From contig JAJEKV010000405.1 in the NCBI GenBank assembly GCA_021234155.1, forward strand, positions 1-64,000: DNA of 64,000 nt. The letters run 5' to 3'. A program made the position numbers and the translations under genes. This document shows, one piece after another, positions 12,052 through 22,090 of this stretch. Within the stretch, counting starts at the first letter, position 1, and every line of letters begins with the position of its first letter. The notes beneath the pieces are model-generated. The model did not search any database. It was not told the origin of the DNA and saw nothing but the letters and a program-made list of their open reading frames with translations. Source of the DNA: Isoetes taiwanensis. Lineage: Eukaryota; Streptophyta; Lycopodiopsida; Isoetales; Isoetaceae.

Positions 12052-12896
12052 AAATCTATTATATTGTTTAGTGTGTTAGACTTGCTTGCCTTAGTGGCAT
12101 TTACAATGGTGAACCTTGTTTTTTATGAATGAAAAGTTTTTCTCCACTACACATGAGTTGTAATTTTGTAATCATTTTAAAATTAAAATTATTACAAAAT
12201 TAAAATTATTGGTTCATGGAAATGCAAGTGTGGTTACATTTTTATCATATAGTTTGTTGTTTTATATGGTGCAATAATACACTTATCTTGACGTTAAAGT
12301 AGGTGCATTAGGTGTTAAAGTAGGTGCGTATGTGAAATTTGGTCACAATGTTTTGATGATCATGTTCAACTAATTGACGCAAAAGTATCTTTTAATCACA
12401 AGGTAGGCAAAATAATTGTATAAAGTTTGACAAAATATGGCTATTAGATGGACACACATATGTTGAAATGTGGACAAAACATATATGCAATCTTGGTTTT
12501 TAGCTTGCCACACATATGTAATTCTTTTGTTGCAAGTGTGTTGCTCTAGTAACAAAAACATTGACAAGATAATGCAATAAACTTCTTGCAAAGTTTGATG
12601 CTATTTTGAAAATATATTGAAATAAACTTCATACAAAAATAGTTAAAACATTGATGCTATAATTGCCACACTGGTGTTGCAACGTGGTTACAGATGGCCA
12701 TTATGTCAACTATTGTGGCAAACGATCAAGGCACAAGGTTGATGCAATGGTTGTCACTCTGGTGACAACTTTGCCGCAAATGATCGCGTCATGTACAACG
12801 TCAAGGATGTGACAAGAATGGGAGTTCCGAAGGTCCTATTTGTGTCAACAATTTTGACATTATACTTGACGAAACAAGCACCCTTCTCTTGTAGTG
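12052..12896. mobile_element. CACTA subterminal region and terminus
   Basis: The sequence CTTCTCTTGTAGTG ends at 12,896. Its complement, CACTACAAGAGAAG, is the standard terminus of plant CACTA (En/Spm) elements. The preceding 840 bases are non-coding and hold short repeats, as is usual for CACTA subterminal regions (for example GTTAAAGTAGGTGC at about 12,293 and 12,314). The 3-bp duplication at this end would be TTA (12,897-12,899). I could not find a matching CACTA end to the left, so the element is broken or rearranged there. Confidence 0.65.
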
Positions 12897-12958
12897 TTAT
12901 AATGGGTGAATAGTGAAATAATAAGCTTCTGAAACAATTATGGAGTCTACAGTCTAGA

Positions 12959-13032
12959 TAATGCTTACCAGACTTTTATGATGCACTACCAGAACCAGAC
13001 TTTTATGATGCACTACCAGACCAGACTTTTTG
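12959..13032. repeat. short tandem repeat
   Basis: The phrase ACCAGACTTTTATGATGCAC is repeated about every 33 bases, just outside the CACTA terminus. Confidence 0.7.
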
Positions 13033-13615
13033 CTAGTGTCTGTAGAATATAATGAACTTTGAGATGGCAGCATGAACAAGGGTATTTGGGAGAATTCAAA
13101 TATAAAAATACAAATAGGAAAGACCTTCACTAGTATACCAGCCAAATGAGCATGAACAGATTATTAATAAACATCGTTAGACTGCTCTCTTTGTTTGATG
13201 CTTCATTGACTAATGTAACTCAATGCCTTTCTCCTATCATCGAATGATGAATCAAATTCTTTAACAAGCTCCTTCGGTTATACATTTTAAAAAACACCAT
13301 AATCGAAGTCTTTCAGATTCCCACATTTCCAATACATATGGACAAGCGAGTCCCAACAAAAACATCTGAGCTGATGCGAAAGCAAAGCATCTGGGAATAG
13401 ATTTGTTTTCCCTTAAAAAGTTATTGCAAGCTGGCGCAAGTATCCAAGAGACACACATACGCGACGATTTTTGGAACGATCCCTTCCTCTTGGATTTGTA
13501 ATTAGAGGCATAGAGCTAAGCTGCCATGCCCCATAATTGTGTAGGCTCCAATAATGGCTATCCAGGATATTGCATTATGAATCAGAAAATGCTCTCATAA
13601 GTTCATTTTACGCAG
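13033..13615. other. no assignable gene; expected intron of SDR gene
   Basis: AT-rich. The SDR exon at 13,616 needs an upstream exon encoding a Rossmann-fold N-terminus, but no TGxxxGxG-type glycine motif is readable here on the plus strand. Confidence 0.4.
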
Positions 13616-13903
13616 AGACTTCTTTGGGCAAAATTACATCAGAAGCCATGCTGCTAACATATAAGATAAATGCTGTGGGGCCAACATTCGTAATAAAAGT
13701 ATTTGAACTGCTCACTATTGCAGTTTCTTTGTTTACACTTATGTAAATGCAGCACATGTGGCCTTTGCTCAAAGCTGGAGCAAGTGATCAAGATGACCGA
13801 ATAGTTGTTATTGCTAACATCAGTGCCCGCATTGGATCAATTGGCGATAACAAGCTAGGTGGTTGGCATTCATATCGAGCTTCCAAGGCTGCCCTCAATC
13901 AAC
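13616..13903 (+). CDS. SDR family oxidoreductase, two internal exons
   Basis: Exon 1 (13,616-13,698) reads TSLGKITSEAMLLTYKINAV then GPTFVIK. It is bounded by acceptor TTACGCAG and donor GTATTTG. A 54-bp intron ending AATGCAG leads to exon 2 (13,753-13,903), which reads HMWPLLKAGASDQDDRIVVI, then ANISARIGSIGDNKLGGWHS, then YRASKAALNQ, with donor GTGAGC. These match the middle of plant short-chain dehydrogenases of the C-factor (CsgA)-like type. NAVGP is the structural Asn motif, the serine in ANISA is the expected catalytic serine, and YRASK is the YxxxK catalytic pair. Both exons are open and join in phase, so the gene may be alive. N-terminal (NAD(P)-binding) and C-terminal exons are missing; a CACTA end lies 0.7 kb upstream and a 5-kb LINE starts 1 kb downstream, so they may lie outside these insertions. 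Confidence 0.85.
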
Positions 13904-14041
13904 GTGAGCATGTCATGTATATCTGTTGCTATCTAGGACCTAGCAACTTCATTTTACTATCAATTTGATTCTGCTATTCTCTGATTCAATTCAGATTCTT
14001 TCATTATGATATACTGACTATTTTGCATCTTAATCTCTTGT

Positions 14042-14380
14042 TCATGATGGCTTGCCCTCTATCTTTATAGAAGTAATTCTCATGCTTATCTTCTTTATTA
14101 AAATGAGATGGCTTTGATATTTGCCCCAGGAACGCCGCATGTGCAGACGCATGCGGCGTTCCCTCTCCCCATTGGATTTTTTGAATGGGCGGGATGTTTT
14201 AGATCCTAAGCCTTGAAAGCAAGGGAGCGAATCGCCCATCAATCCATGTCTTGAATATCCGCCATAGGTGCTCCACATACCACCCATATCCGCGGAGCCC
14301 CAGCTGAGGTCGGCTGCCAAAGGAGCCCTATATTCGAAGTCATCTCTTTCGGCAAAGCTTAACATCTCCTTCGAAGTCAT
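14042..14380 (-). CDS. unassigned open frame, possibly an exon
   Basis: A 112-codon frame begins MTSKEMLSFAERDDFEYRAP and includes WGSADMGGMWSTYGGYSRHG and a basic stretch (ERERRMRLHMRRS). Composition is protein-like and GC-richer than the flanks, but I recognise no family. It may be a first exon of a minus-strand gene or a piece carried by an element. The basic stretch is encoded by the perfect inverted repeat at 14,130-14,163. Confidence 0.3.
   Translation of the reverse strand: MTSKEMLSFAERDDFEYRAPLAADLSWGSADMGGMWSTYGGYSRHGLMGDSLPCFQGLGSKTSRPFKKSNGERERRMRLHMRRSWGKYQSHLILIKKISMRITSIKIEGKPS
14130..14163. repeat. perfect 13-bp inverted repeat
   Basis: GGAACGCCGCATG, then an 8-base loop, then CATGCGGCGTTCC. 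Strongly GC-rich in an AT-rich setting. Confidence 0.9.
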
Positions 14381-15925
14381 AGAGCAGTTCGATTCAGCAT
14401 TTTAAAGCTCACATTCTTCTGGATTCTTGATTTTGTTGGCTTTTTTGTGGACAACAGTGGTGTTTGTTTATTGATATACTTGGGCAAAACAGGTACGTTT
14501 GCATTTTCTTCATAAAATACGTTAATCTAAGTTGTGGAGTCATGGATCTCAGTAGTTGCATTGCTAGGCAGTTTGCATGGCAGATGTTTTCTAAGGCGCT
14601 TCTACAAGAATTGCAAGCTAGAGCCCTTCTGCAAGTCTAGGTTCTTAAGGTGCTCCAGTTTTTTCAGGAAAGGTTCTTGGAGGATATGTATAAGCAAGTA
14701 AGCTTACTCTTCCATATTCAAAAACTTTATTAGCTTGATTTCAAGGGCTCATGACTTCTTTCAAATCCTGCATGTTATATGTCTGCAGCTTTAGGATGAC
14801 TTTTGCTTATCTCTTGCATATTTCGGAAACTTCAGGATTTGTATTTGAGCTTAGGACGGCATCAATGGAGTCATTACTTTGAATTAGAAAAGTTGAAGCA
14901 GGTGAGTGTACTAATCTTAGGCTCTTGGATTCTTTCCGGTTTTGCTTTTCCTTGACAGTGCACATTGAAAAGAGAAGCGGGCAAAGTCTCGTGGCAACAA
15001 ATATAGCTCGACAGCCTATGACAGATACTCTAGCCTAGCGGCAAACCAGATCAGGGCTTCACCACCACCAAACCAGGCGGTTGAGGAGCACCGGAAACGT
15101 GTTCAAGCAATGGCAGAGGGCAACAAAGCTCTAATTGCTTGCTTGGCGAGGAAATGCAAGCTCCGCGACCCAAATTGCTCAAGAAGCAAACTGCTACCGA
15201 AAAACAAAGAGTGTTCGCATGGAGACCGTGATACAAAGACCCTAGAAGATGGCCTTCGCTTAGTGCACTCTGAAAAGGCGAAGGACAAGAAGAGTCTTGC
15301 CGACATAAGGCCCGCATGGATTCCATGTCCACCGCCATTGAAACCATGACACAGAAAAGCAACGTGTTGAGCAAAGAGACAATGGCAACCATCTCCCCTT
15401 CAATCAGAGGGTGAGGAGAGGAGGCTTGTGATCGGAAAAAGTTCGTGTCGCTTTGAAGAGAGCCAAGAGCCCTTCAAACTAGGGTTGAGACACAAAAGTG
15501 GCCTCACGCAATGAACCCTATCTTGGACTCTCGCTGAGAATGGTGGAGCATAGCTCCGCAGCCTTCGAGATCGGGAAGGTGCAGGCCCGAGGGCAGCCAT
15601 CATCGAACAAGGCAAGGGCCTCAATGCGAGGCTCATGAGCACGGCGGTGCATCGTGAATTGAAAAGGCAAGAACAATTTCAAACAGGAGCTAAGCTCCGG
15701 CCAGAAGAAGAGACCGCTATACCACCCGCTAGCGGTTCCCCGCCTAAGAGTCACGCAAAGTGTCGACGGGGACCGTCGCATCGCACCCCAAGCCACTCTA
15801 TGCCACCCCAACCTAGCGTAGGCCCAGCCCGCGACCTATGCTTATGCGACAACAAACAACTCCTTGTCTGCAGGCGAGGATTGACCCAAAAATCGAGAGT
15901 TCCGTGAGCCGAGGCGAGAAGCCAC

Positions 15926-16470
15926 AATGTGGTGGTACATGGCCTGACAGAAGAGGCAGGGGAGGACCTCATTAACCGGCTCCAAATGTTGAGTCTTGCT
16001 CGAATGACATTCCCCGTGCCAGTACATATTATTAGGGCGAGACGCCATGGCGGCCAGCGCCCGTACCCGTAGTCAGTCACGCTCACGCAGATGGAGATGC
16101 CAAGTGAAAGCAGCTATCTCTACGAGGGGTAGGCAGTGAAGGGAACCGCCTTTGTATGTTGACCGAGACCTGACCCCAGCCCAATAAGAAGACCGCAGCA
16201 CGAAGTTGGCCAAAGTTAAAAGCATTCGCAGACAGGGAGGAGCTGCAGGATCTGATTCGGGTAAAATGCAAATTTTCAAGCCGCCAAATGCTGCTGCGAA
16301 TCCTGCTAACCCTCCAGCAGCTCCTGACCATGCCACTTCTTTCGCTGCTACAGCCGCACGCCCTGCTCAAGTTGCTTCACCTTCTGTTGCTCGCACATCT
16401 CAGGCTGCCTCTTCTCGCTGTCCCCTTCGCCGCTCAGCCATCGAATCCCCTGCAATCGCCGACAAATAGG
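15926..16470 (+). pseudogene. LINE ORF1 RNA-binding region
   Basis: The segment NVVVHGLTEEAGEDLINRL followed by PVPVHIIRARRHG has the strand-helix-strand look of the RRM-like domain in LINE ORF1 proteins, and DLTPAQ then matches the helical domain that usually follows. A proline/alanine-rich linker (16,290-16,440) and a stop at 16,467 end the ORF. ORF1 proteins coat element RNA and chaperone reverse transcription. Frameshifts between these pieces show decay. Confidence 0.6.
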
Positions 16471-16479
16471 AATTGTGCC

Positions 16480-17300
16480 TCGCATGGTCTCCTAGAATTG
16501 TCGGGGCTTCCTATGGCGAAGGGAGATAGTCTCAACTCGTGGTTTGCAGATATGGATCTGATCTTCCTTATGGAAACATGGGGAGCATACAGACCAAAGG
16601 ATACCCGACTTGCCGAGGATACCGGCGCTACTCAATCTTCAATGATTGCACAGGAAAGCGGGGGCATGGGGAGTTGCTCGCTACTATCGAACCGGCCTTG
16701 GCACGGTCCGGTTTTCCTTGTTCAAGAGACAAAGCACAACCGGTACTTGTGGGTGCGTGCAGGTAAAAGCAAAGAGCAGACCCCTCTTTGTATAACTGCT
16801 ACTTTCCACATGCGTAAAAGCAACTTCTATCACACCCACTTTCGGATGTGGATAGGCTGGACCCCTATGTCGATCTATATGATGACATACAACATAAGCT
16901 AGTTAGGCGTTGTCATACTCCTTGGAGACTTCAATCGCGGCGCAGGGTAGAACAACCCATGAGATTTGATCCCTTCATCGATGATATATTGCAGTCAGCG
17001 TCCCCGAGCAGAAGCAATACTGGCCACGGACATCGATGACAATCGTGTCCTGTCACCGTGGTAGACAATTGCTTTTGCTCTCGGGTATCTTTGACAATGT
17101 AACTGCAATGGATCGGCACAATGGGTAGATCCACCGCGAAGAGCACTTGTAGACGTAAAACCGGGGGAGGATCTAGTGTGGTGGAATATGTCTTTGGTGC
17201 CCGAGCAGATATGCATGTCGTCAAGCACTTCGGTGGGAACAACTAATAGGGATGAAGAGATCGACTCGGACCACTTACCACTTTACTTGAAGTTGGCTTG
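16480..17300 (+). pseudogene. LINE AP-type endonuclease domain
   Basis: Exonuclease-endonuclease-phosphatase fold motifs appear in order. FLMETW carries the catalytic glutamate, ILLGDFN the DxN motif, and SDHLPL the terminal Asp-His pair. The pieces lie in different frames. In active elements this domain nicks target DNA to prime reverse transcription. Confidence 0.75.
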
Positions 17301-17629
17301 GCAGGTCGCGGCGAACCCCAGGCCCGCCTCCTCACATGCCTCAAGCCACGATTGGATTATGAACATGCGGGGGCTTATGCCCGATGCTTATAGATGACCT
17401 GGCAGAAATTTTGCAATATCCTACACTAGAGCAACGATGTGCCCTACCGACCGATGTGCTTAGAATCGCTATGGAGAGATGCTTTGGGATAAGCCGCCGC
17501 GAACCTCCGGGAACACAACCTTCCCACGTAATCAATGGTTTGATGCGAGTGCAAGGAACACAAACGCCGGCTCCGCCAAGTCACAGACCTCGCTTTTACG
17601 CCCACATGCAATCCGACAAGACCAGCGTC

Positions 17630-18910
17630 TTCCTTAAAGCTAAGAAAGCTAGGTACATTGCATCACATCAAAGGGAAATGTTCTATCTCCCCGAACGCCA
17701 CCCCAAGACCTTCCGGTGAAGGGTTCTTAGAAAGCCAAGACAGCCCACGGGGAACATCACTCCCAAGCGTTGGAGGCAATACTTGCAACAGCTTTATAAC
17801 GACCCTCGTGGTGCACATGCAAACATTACCCCTCGCAAGAAGGCCCAAGCTAGAAATCACAGATTCGTGACGCGTGGAACAAGGCTGGCGTCTTGCCAAT
17901 GGGAAAGCCCCTGACCGGATGGCATGCATGTGCGAATTGCTTAAGGGCGGGGCCGTTCATAATACCGATCTGGTCGACCGCCTTGTTCAACAAGGCATTA
18001 CAGAAGGCTTCCCGATGCAATGGACCAATAGTAGAGTTGTTCCCATCTATAAGGCAGTGACCAAGACCTTTGCCCCCAATTACCCAACAATCATGGTCGG
18101 GTTCGGTGTTTGCAAAATTGCTTTGCCGATTCTCGACCAGCGCTGACGGGTGGGCAGAGGCCAGCAGAGATACGAGGCCCTCACCCAGGCGCAGATTCGC
18201 ACCCGACACTCAACCATTGACCACATCTTCACATTGCGAAGCTCGTTGAAGATGCTAGGAACCGCCGTGCCGATCTATATTGTTGCTTCGTGGATTTTGC
18301 AAAGGCATTTGACATCAGGCTCTGGAAAACTATGGGCAAGATTATGGCATAACCGGGGTTCCGGTAGATTTGCGTAATGCAAAGGTTACAGTGCTTTATG
18401 AAAGATGTCTCGTCGATTGAGTGCGGCCGACAAGCCAACCATTTGATAGTAGTATCGGGGTTCGCCTGGGGATGCCCTCTCCCCAACATTGTTTGGGCTT
18501 TACATTGATCAATTGGAGAGCTGGCTTGCCGATAATGGGGCGGCGGGGCTCACCTTCTACCCGGATCATCAAGCGGTTAATATATGCCGATGATGTGGAC
18601 CTCCTAGCTTACACACCCGCCAGACATGCAACCACATCTCGATGCCCCCGACATTTTGCCAAGCGATCGATATGCTGGCGCCAACTTGGCCAAGACTAAG
18701 GTGGTTTTTCATATCATCTTCACGATGTACCGAGGATCCCCTCCTTTCGCTATCGAAGGCGTAATGGAAGTAGCATCCACATACAAATATTTGGGAGTGG
18801 AGTTTCCGGCTACTATGCACCGGGACACATCCATATGGGCCACGAAGTTACTGGGCCGGAAAGCACTATATGCAATGCAAAACAATAGTCATAGAGCTGG
18901 AGTTGTATGA
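17630..18910 (+). pseudogene. LINE reverse transcriptase domain
   Basis: The palm and fingers motifs are in order. After the KALQ/GITEGFPMQW piece comes NRRADLYCCFVDFAKAFD (palm motif A with catalytic Asp). Next is GVRLGCPLSPTLFGLYIDQL (motif B, split by a frameshift), then LIYADDVDLLAY (motif C, catalytic YADD), then ASTYKYLGVEF (thumb-proximal motif). Catalytic residues are all still readable, but in shifted frames, so the copy is dead yet not very old. Confidence 0.85.
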
Positions 18911-19838
18911 TTGGACCCATCGGTCACACCTCGTTTCAAAGTCTTAGTGGAGCCCGTCCTTTTATCTGGGGTTGAAGTATGGGGTTGATGGTATCCCTCG
19001 CTACTTGGAATGACTTGAGCAAAAGTGTGTAAAGCCTTCTTTGGTACGAAAGCACTAGGGGTGAAGTCCCAAACCCCATATCAAATTCATGCAGAAAACA
19101 GATTCTTGCCTCGAGGGCGCCCCCGACGATCGCCACATTGTCTATTTGGGGAGAAGGTAGTCAACATGGACGATGCTCGCCTCCCAAAACTAGCTTATAT
19201 CATGGCAATGGGGCCACAACGCCTCAAGGCCTGGGCTGGAGGGAAAAGAGAGCTCAATGGATGGCTAGATGGAATGTGCGTGGAGCACAAGTGCATACAT
19301 GTGCAACAGAGGCGGATCGCCATAGCTTGAGGCAATATCCTGACGCTTGCTTCATCAAGAAGCTTTGGGATGCCGGGCCCCTTGAACAGTCAAGACAAAG
19401 ACACTACCCCGCCACATAAATCCCACATTGGAACGAGGCCCACAATGCTACTGCGCACCCACTTGCCCATGAAAAGACGCGGACTCATTGCCTCCATTTC
19501 GCAGGGGCACATCATCTTCGGGAATTGAGACGCAGGGCGGATGGATTGGTGAGCGTCGCCAGAACTGCTGTCCAATGCCGCCAAATGGGAGTCATTGAGG
19601 ATGAATCTCATACCCTTCAAAGTTGCCCAACATATGATCAAATCGGACGCTTTATGCTGAGGTTGGTCGGGCCCGCCAGCCGCTACATGTGACATTGAGC
19701 ACGGCATCCGTCGGATGCTAGGATCATACCTTCGGAGGTCACGGACATGCGAGATCAGCTATGTCCTCGCGCGCGACTTGACATGTACATACACATTTAT
19801 TTCATGATGATGCGTGCTTATGCGGTTGGATGAACATT

Positions 19839-19910
19839 CTTATTACTGCCCGCGGTTTTCGTTTTTTCGAAAACCCTTCTGGCGGGGTTTTTACCCGGAC
19901 AAGTAATAAG
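19839..19910. repeat. nested hairpin element, copy 1
   Basis: Outer arms CTTATTAC (19,839-19,846) and GTAATAAG (19,903-19,910) are perfect complements. Inside is a hairpin with arms GGTTTTCG (19,854-19,861) and CGAAAACC (19,868-19,875), followed by GGCGGGGTTTTTA. Related copies lie at 54,429-54,476 and 56,668-56,725 on the other strand. Confidence 0.75.
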
Positions 19911-20559
19911 TTTGTCAAGCGCTCCTTCTCGGGGTCCCATAGGCCGATTGGTCTCAAAGTGGACGATAGAGACTCCCTAGGATATGAAGGTATTTAATAG
20001 TGATGAAATATGCTCTACGGCTAGTATATAGTAACCTAAAATTTATCTGCATTCTACTTGCAAGATTAATTGTTAGGAGATTATTCTGCGAATGCCAATT
20101 GCATTATTAGGTTTGATGGCAGGAGTACGTCATCTCTTTATCATCATATGAAGATGGTGCAGACTTCTTGAACTTCCCATCCATTATTCTCATGATTTAT
20201 ATAGGGAATACTATTGACAATTTTAACTAACCAACTTGTAAATTATGCTTGTGAAGATGGAGTATAAATATATTCAGGTGATATGTCAACTCTAAACTCA
20301 AATATTGTCATGTTTATGAAGTGTCTTCAAAATATGTGTACACGTTGTGGCCTGTGCAAGTAATATGTCAAACCTAAAAGTATGGTGCGTGTATTAAAAG
20401 GTTCATTGTCTAATTTGAACCTTTTTAGGTCATGGTCATGTTTTCCTGCTTGCTAACAAACTGAGATTTATTGGTAATAAACTTGACAAAGGGAAATATG
20501 AAAGTATGGGGGCATGGATATAGCACAAACATGTTACATATATATTAAGCCTAGACCCA
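19911..20559. other. AT-rich spacer, no feature seen
   Basis: No open frame, repeat or motif of note. Possible remaining SDR exons were looked for and not found. Confidence 0.4.
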
Positions 20560-20765
20560 TTTGCAAACCCAACACTGGTAATTTCTTTTTACTAATAGCA
20601 AAGCACACCCCCTTCAGACCTTGCCCAATACGGGTAATTCTTTTTTACAAGGGCAAAGCATGCCCTCTTCAGACCTTGCATACCCTCTTCAGTTCTTGCC
20701 CAATACGGCTAATTCTTTTTTACCAAGAGCAAAGCATACTCTCTTTAGACCTTGCCCTTGCTAAG
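20560..20765. repeat. tandem repeat of about 65-70 bp, three units
   Basis: Three imperfect units share TAATTCTTTTTTAC, GCAAAGCATGCCCTCTT and CAGACCTTGCCC (20,578-20,760). They lie directly beside the SINE-like array. Confidence 0.75.
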
Positions 20766-20790
20766 TCTTCTAGTGTATTTTTTTTGCTAG

Positions 20791-21185
20791 TTTTTTTTTT
20801 TTTTTTTTATAACAGCCCATTCTATTGTTTTAGGGATATATGGTCTATGGTTTTAGGAATTGTTATTTTTACACCCATATCAAATCCCCCTGGAACCCCC
20901 AGTTGTTTTGCTACATATTCTAAAGCAGTGCTCACGGACTACTGCAGTCGTCAATTCGTCGATCCTACGACCCAGATCGTATGTTGGAGCCTCTGGGCAC
21001 CTCTCGTTTCGCTTATAGTCATTTATGATTGGAGGTGCCTATGATTTTGAAATATGGAATACGATTTCAAACAACTTTGTCTAAGATTTTAGAATACGAA
21101 ATATGAGGGCTCGAACCTCTACCAAAATAACTCAATGTTCTAATAAGACTACTTTAACCAATGTACCCAGTGAGCTAACGTGATT
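20791..21185 (-). mobile_element. tRNA-headed SINE-like unit A
   Basis: Read on the minus strand, the unit begins with a tRNA-like head. TAGCTCACTGGG (complement of 21,166-21,177) fits a Pol III A box. About 50 bases later AGGTTCGAGCC (complement of 21,108-21,118) fits a B box. A 270-bp body follows, and the unit ends in a poly(A) run (poly(T) at about 20,791-20,809 on the plus strand). Head, body and A-tail are the layout of a SINE. The tRNA-like part does not fold into a full cloverleaf, so it is not a tRNA gene. Confidence 0.65.
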
Positions 21186-21208
21186 ATTTTTTTATCTTGA
21201 ATCTATGT

Positions 21209-21635
21209 TTTTTTTTTTTCTTTCTTATAATAACCCATTCTATTGTTTTAGGGATATATGGTCTATGGTTTTAGGAATTGTTATTTTTACACCCATATCA
21301 AATCCCCCTGGAACCCCCTGTTGTTTTGCTACATATTCTAAACGAGGTGCGCTCTGGACTACCAGAGTCGTCAAATTCGTCGATCCTACGATCCAGATCG
21401 TATGTTGGAGCCTCTGGGCACCTCTCGTTTCGCTTATAGTCATTTATGATTGGAGGTGCCTATGATTTTGAAATATGGAATACGATTTCAACTAAGGTTT
21501 GGAGGGAATATCGAACCTCTATACAGTTTTGTCTATGATTTTAGAATATGAAATACGGGGGCTCGGACCTCTACCAAAATAACTCAATGTCCTAATAAGA
21601 CTACTTTAACCAATGTACCCAATGAGCTAATGTGA
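21209..21635 (-). mobile_element. tRNA-headed SINE-like unit B
   Basis: Second unit, offset 418-420 bp from unit A, with the same A-rich 3' end (poly(T) at 21,209-21,220), body and head. The B box is damaged (complement of GGCTCGGACCT at 21,560-21,570). It carries an extra segment of about 35 bases (GGTTTGGAGGGAATATCG) absent from unit A and shared with unit C. Confidence 0.65.
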
Positions 21636-21640
21636 AATAT

Positions 21641-21935
21641 GGTTAACCAATGTACCCAGTGAGCTAATGTTGTCGGATTCGTCGATCCTACGACCCAGAT
21701 CGTATGTTGGAGCCTCTGGGCACCTCTCATTTCGCTTATAGTCATATAGTCATTTATGATTCCGATGATTTTGAAATATGGAATACGATTTCAACTAAGG
21801 TTTGGAGGGAATATCGAACCTCTATACAGCTTTTCTAAGATTTTAGAATATGAAATACGGGGCTCGAACCTCTACCAAAATAACTCAATGTCCTAATAAG
21901 ACTACTTTAACCAATGTACCCAGTGAGGTAACGTG
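21641..21935 (-). mobile_element. SINE-like unit C, partial
   Basis: Lacks the A-tail and 3' body. The body starts at about 21,670 (GATTCGTCGATCCTACGACC), and the B box complement is at about 21,859-21,869. A second short head fragment lies at 21,641-21,670. These fused pieces suggest unequal crossing-over in the array. Confidence 0.6.
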
Positions 21936-21957
21936 ATTATTTTTTATCTTGAATCTA

Positions 21958-22090
21958 TGTTTTTCTCTTTTTTTTCTCTTTTTTTATAACAACCCATTCT
22001 ATTGTTTTGGGGATATATGGTCTATGGTTTTAGGAATTGTTATTTTTACATCCATATCAAATTCCTCTGGAACCCCCTATTCTATTCTTG
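21958..22090 (-). mobile_element. SINE-like unit D, 3' part only
   Basis: Only the A-rich end and the adjoining 100 bp of body are present (CCCATTCTATTG at about 21,992, ending near AACCCCCTATTC). Confidence 0.6.

Larger units (their letters stand above)
14960..19910 (+). mobile_element. nearly full-length LINE, frameshifted
   Basis: A 5-kb GC-rich block with all parts of a non-LTR retrotransposon in order. The ORF1 side (14,960-16,470) has a basic N-terminus (KEKRAKSRG), NVVVHGLTEEAGEDLINRL at 15,926, and DLTPAQ with KLAKVKSIRRQG near 16,170-16,240. The endonuclease side has FADMDLIFLMETW (about 16,545), VVILLGDFN (16,910-16,936) and SDHLPLYL (17,266-17,289). The reverse transcriptase has a region near 17,915-18,150, FVDFAKAFD (18,286-18,312), GCPLSPTLFGLY (about 18,471-18,506), YADD (18,583-18,594) and KYLGVEF (about 18,787). 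A zinc-finger-like end follows (CRQMG, then ESHTLQSCPTYDQI, about 19,574-19,640). At least six frame changes and several stops kill it. There is no poly(A) tail; it ends at the nested hairpin 19,839-19,910. Confidence 0.85.

Noticed and set aside
16288..16902. 204-codon frame as a gene in itself
   Set aside because: Its first half is a wrong-frame reading of the proline/alanine-rich ORF1 linker and its second half is the LINE endonuclease start; it is part of the LINE.
20514..21044. 176-codon plus-strand frame
   Set aside because: It runs across the 65-70 bp tandem repeat and antisense through SINE-like unit A; the same peptide recurs in unit B because of the DNA repeat.
21100..21185. tRNA gene
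   Set aside because: A and B boxes are present, but a complete cloverleaf with paired acceptor stem cannot be drawn. It is followed by a SINE-like body.
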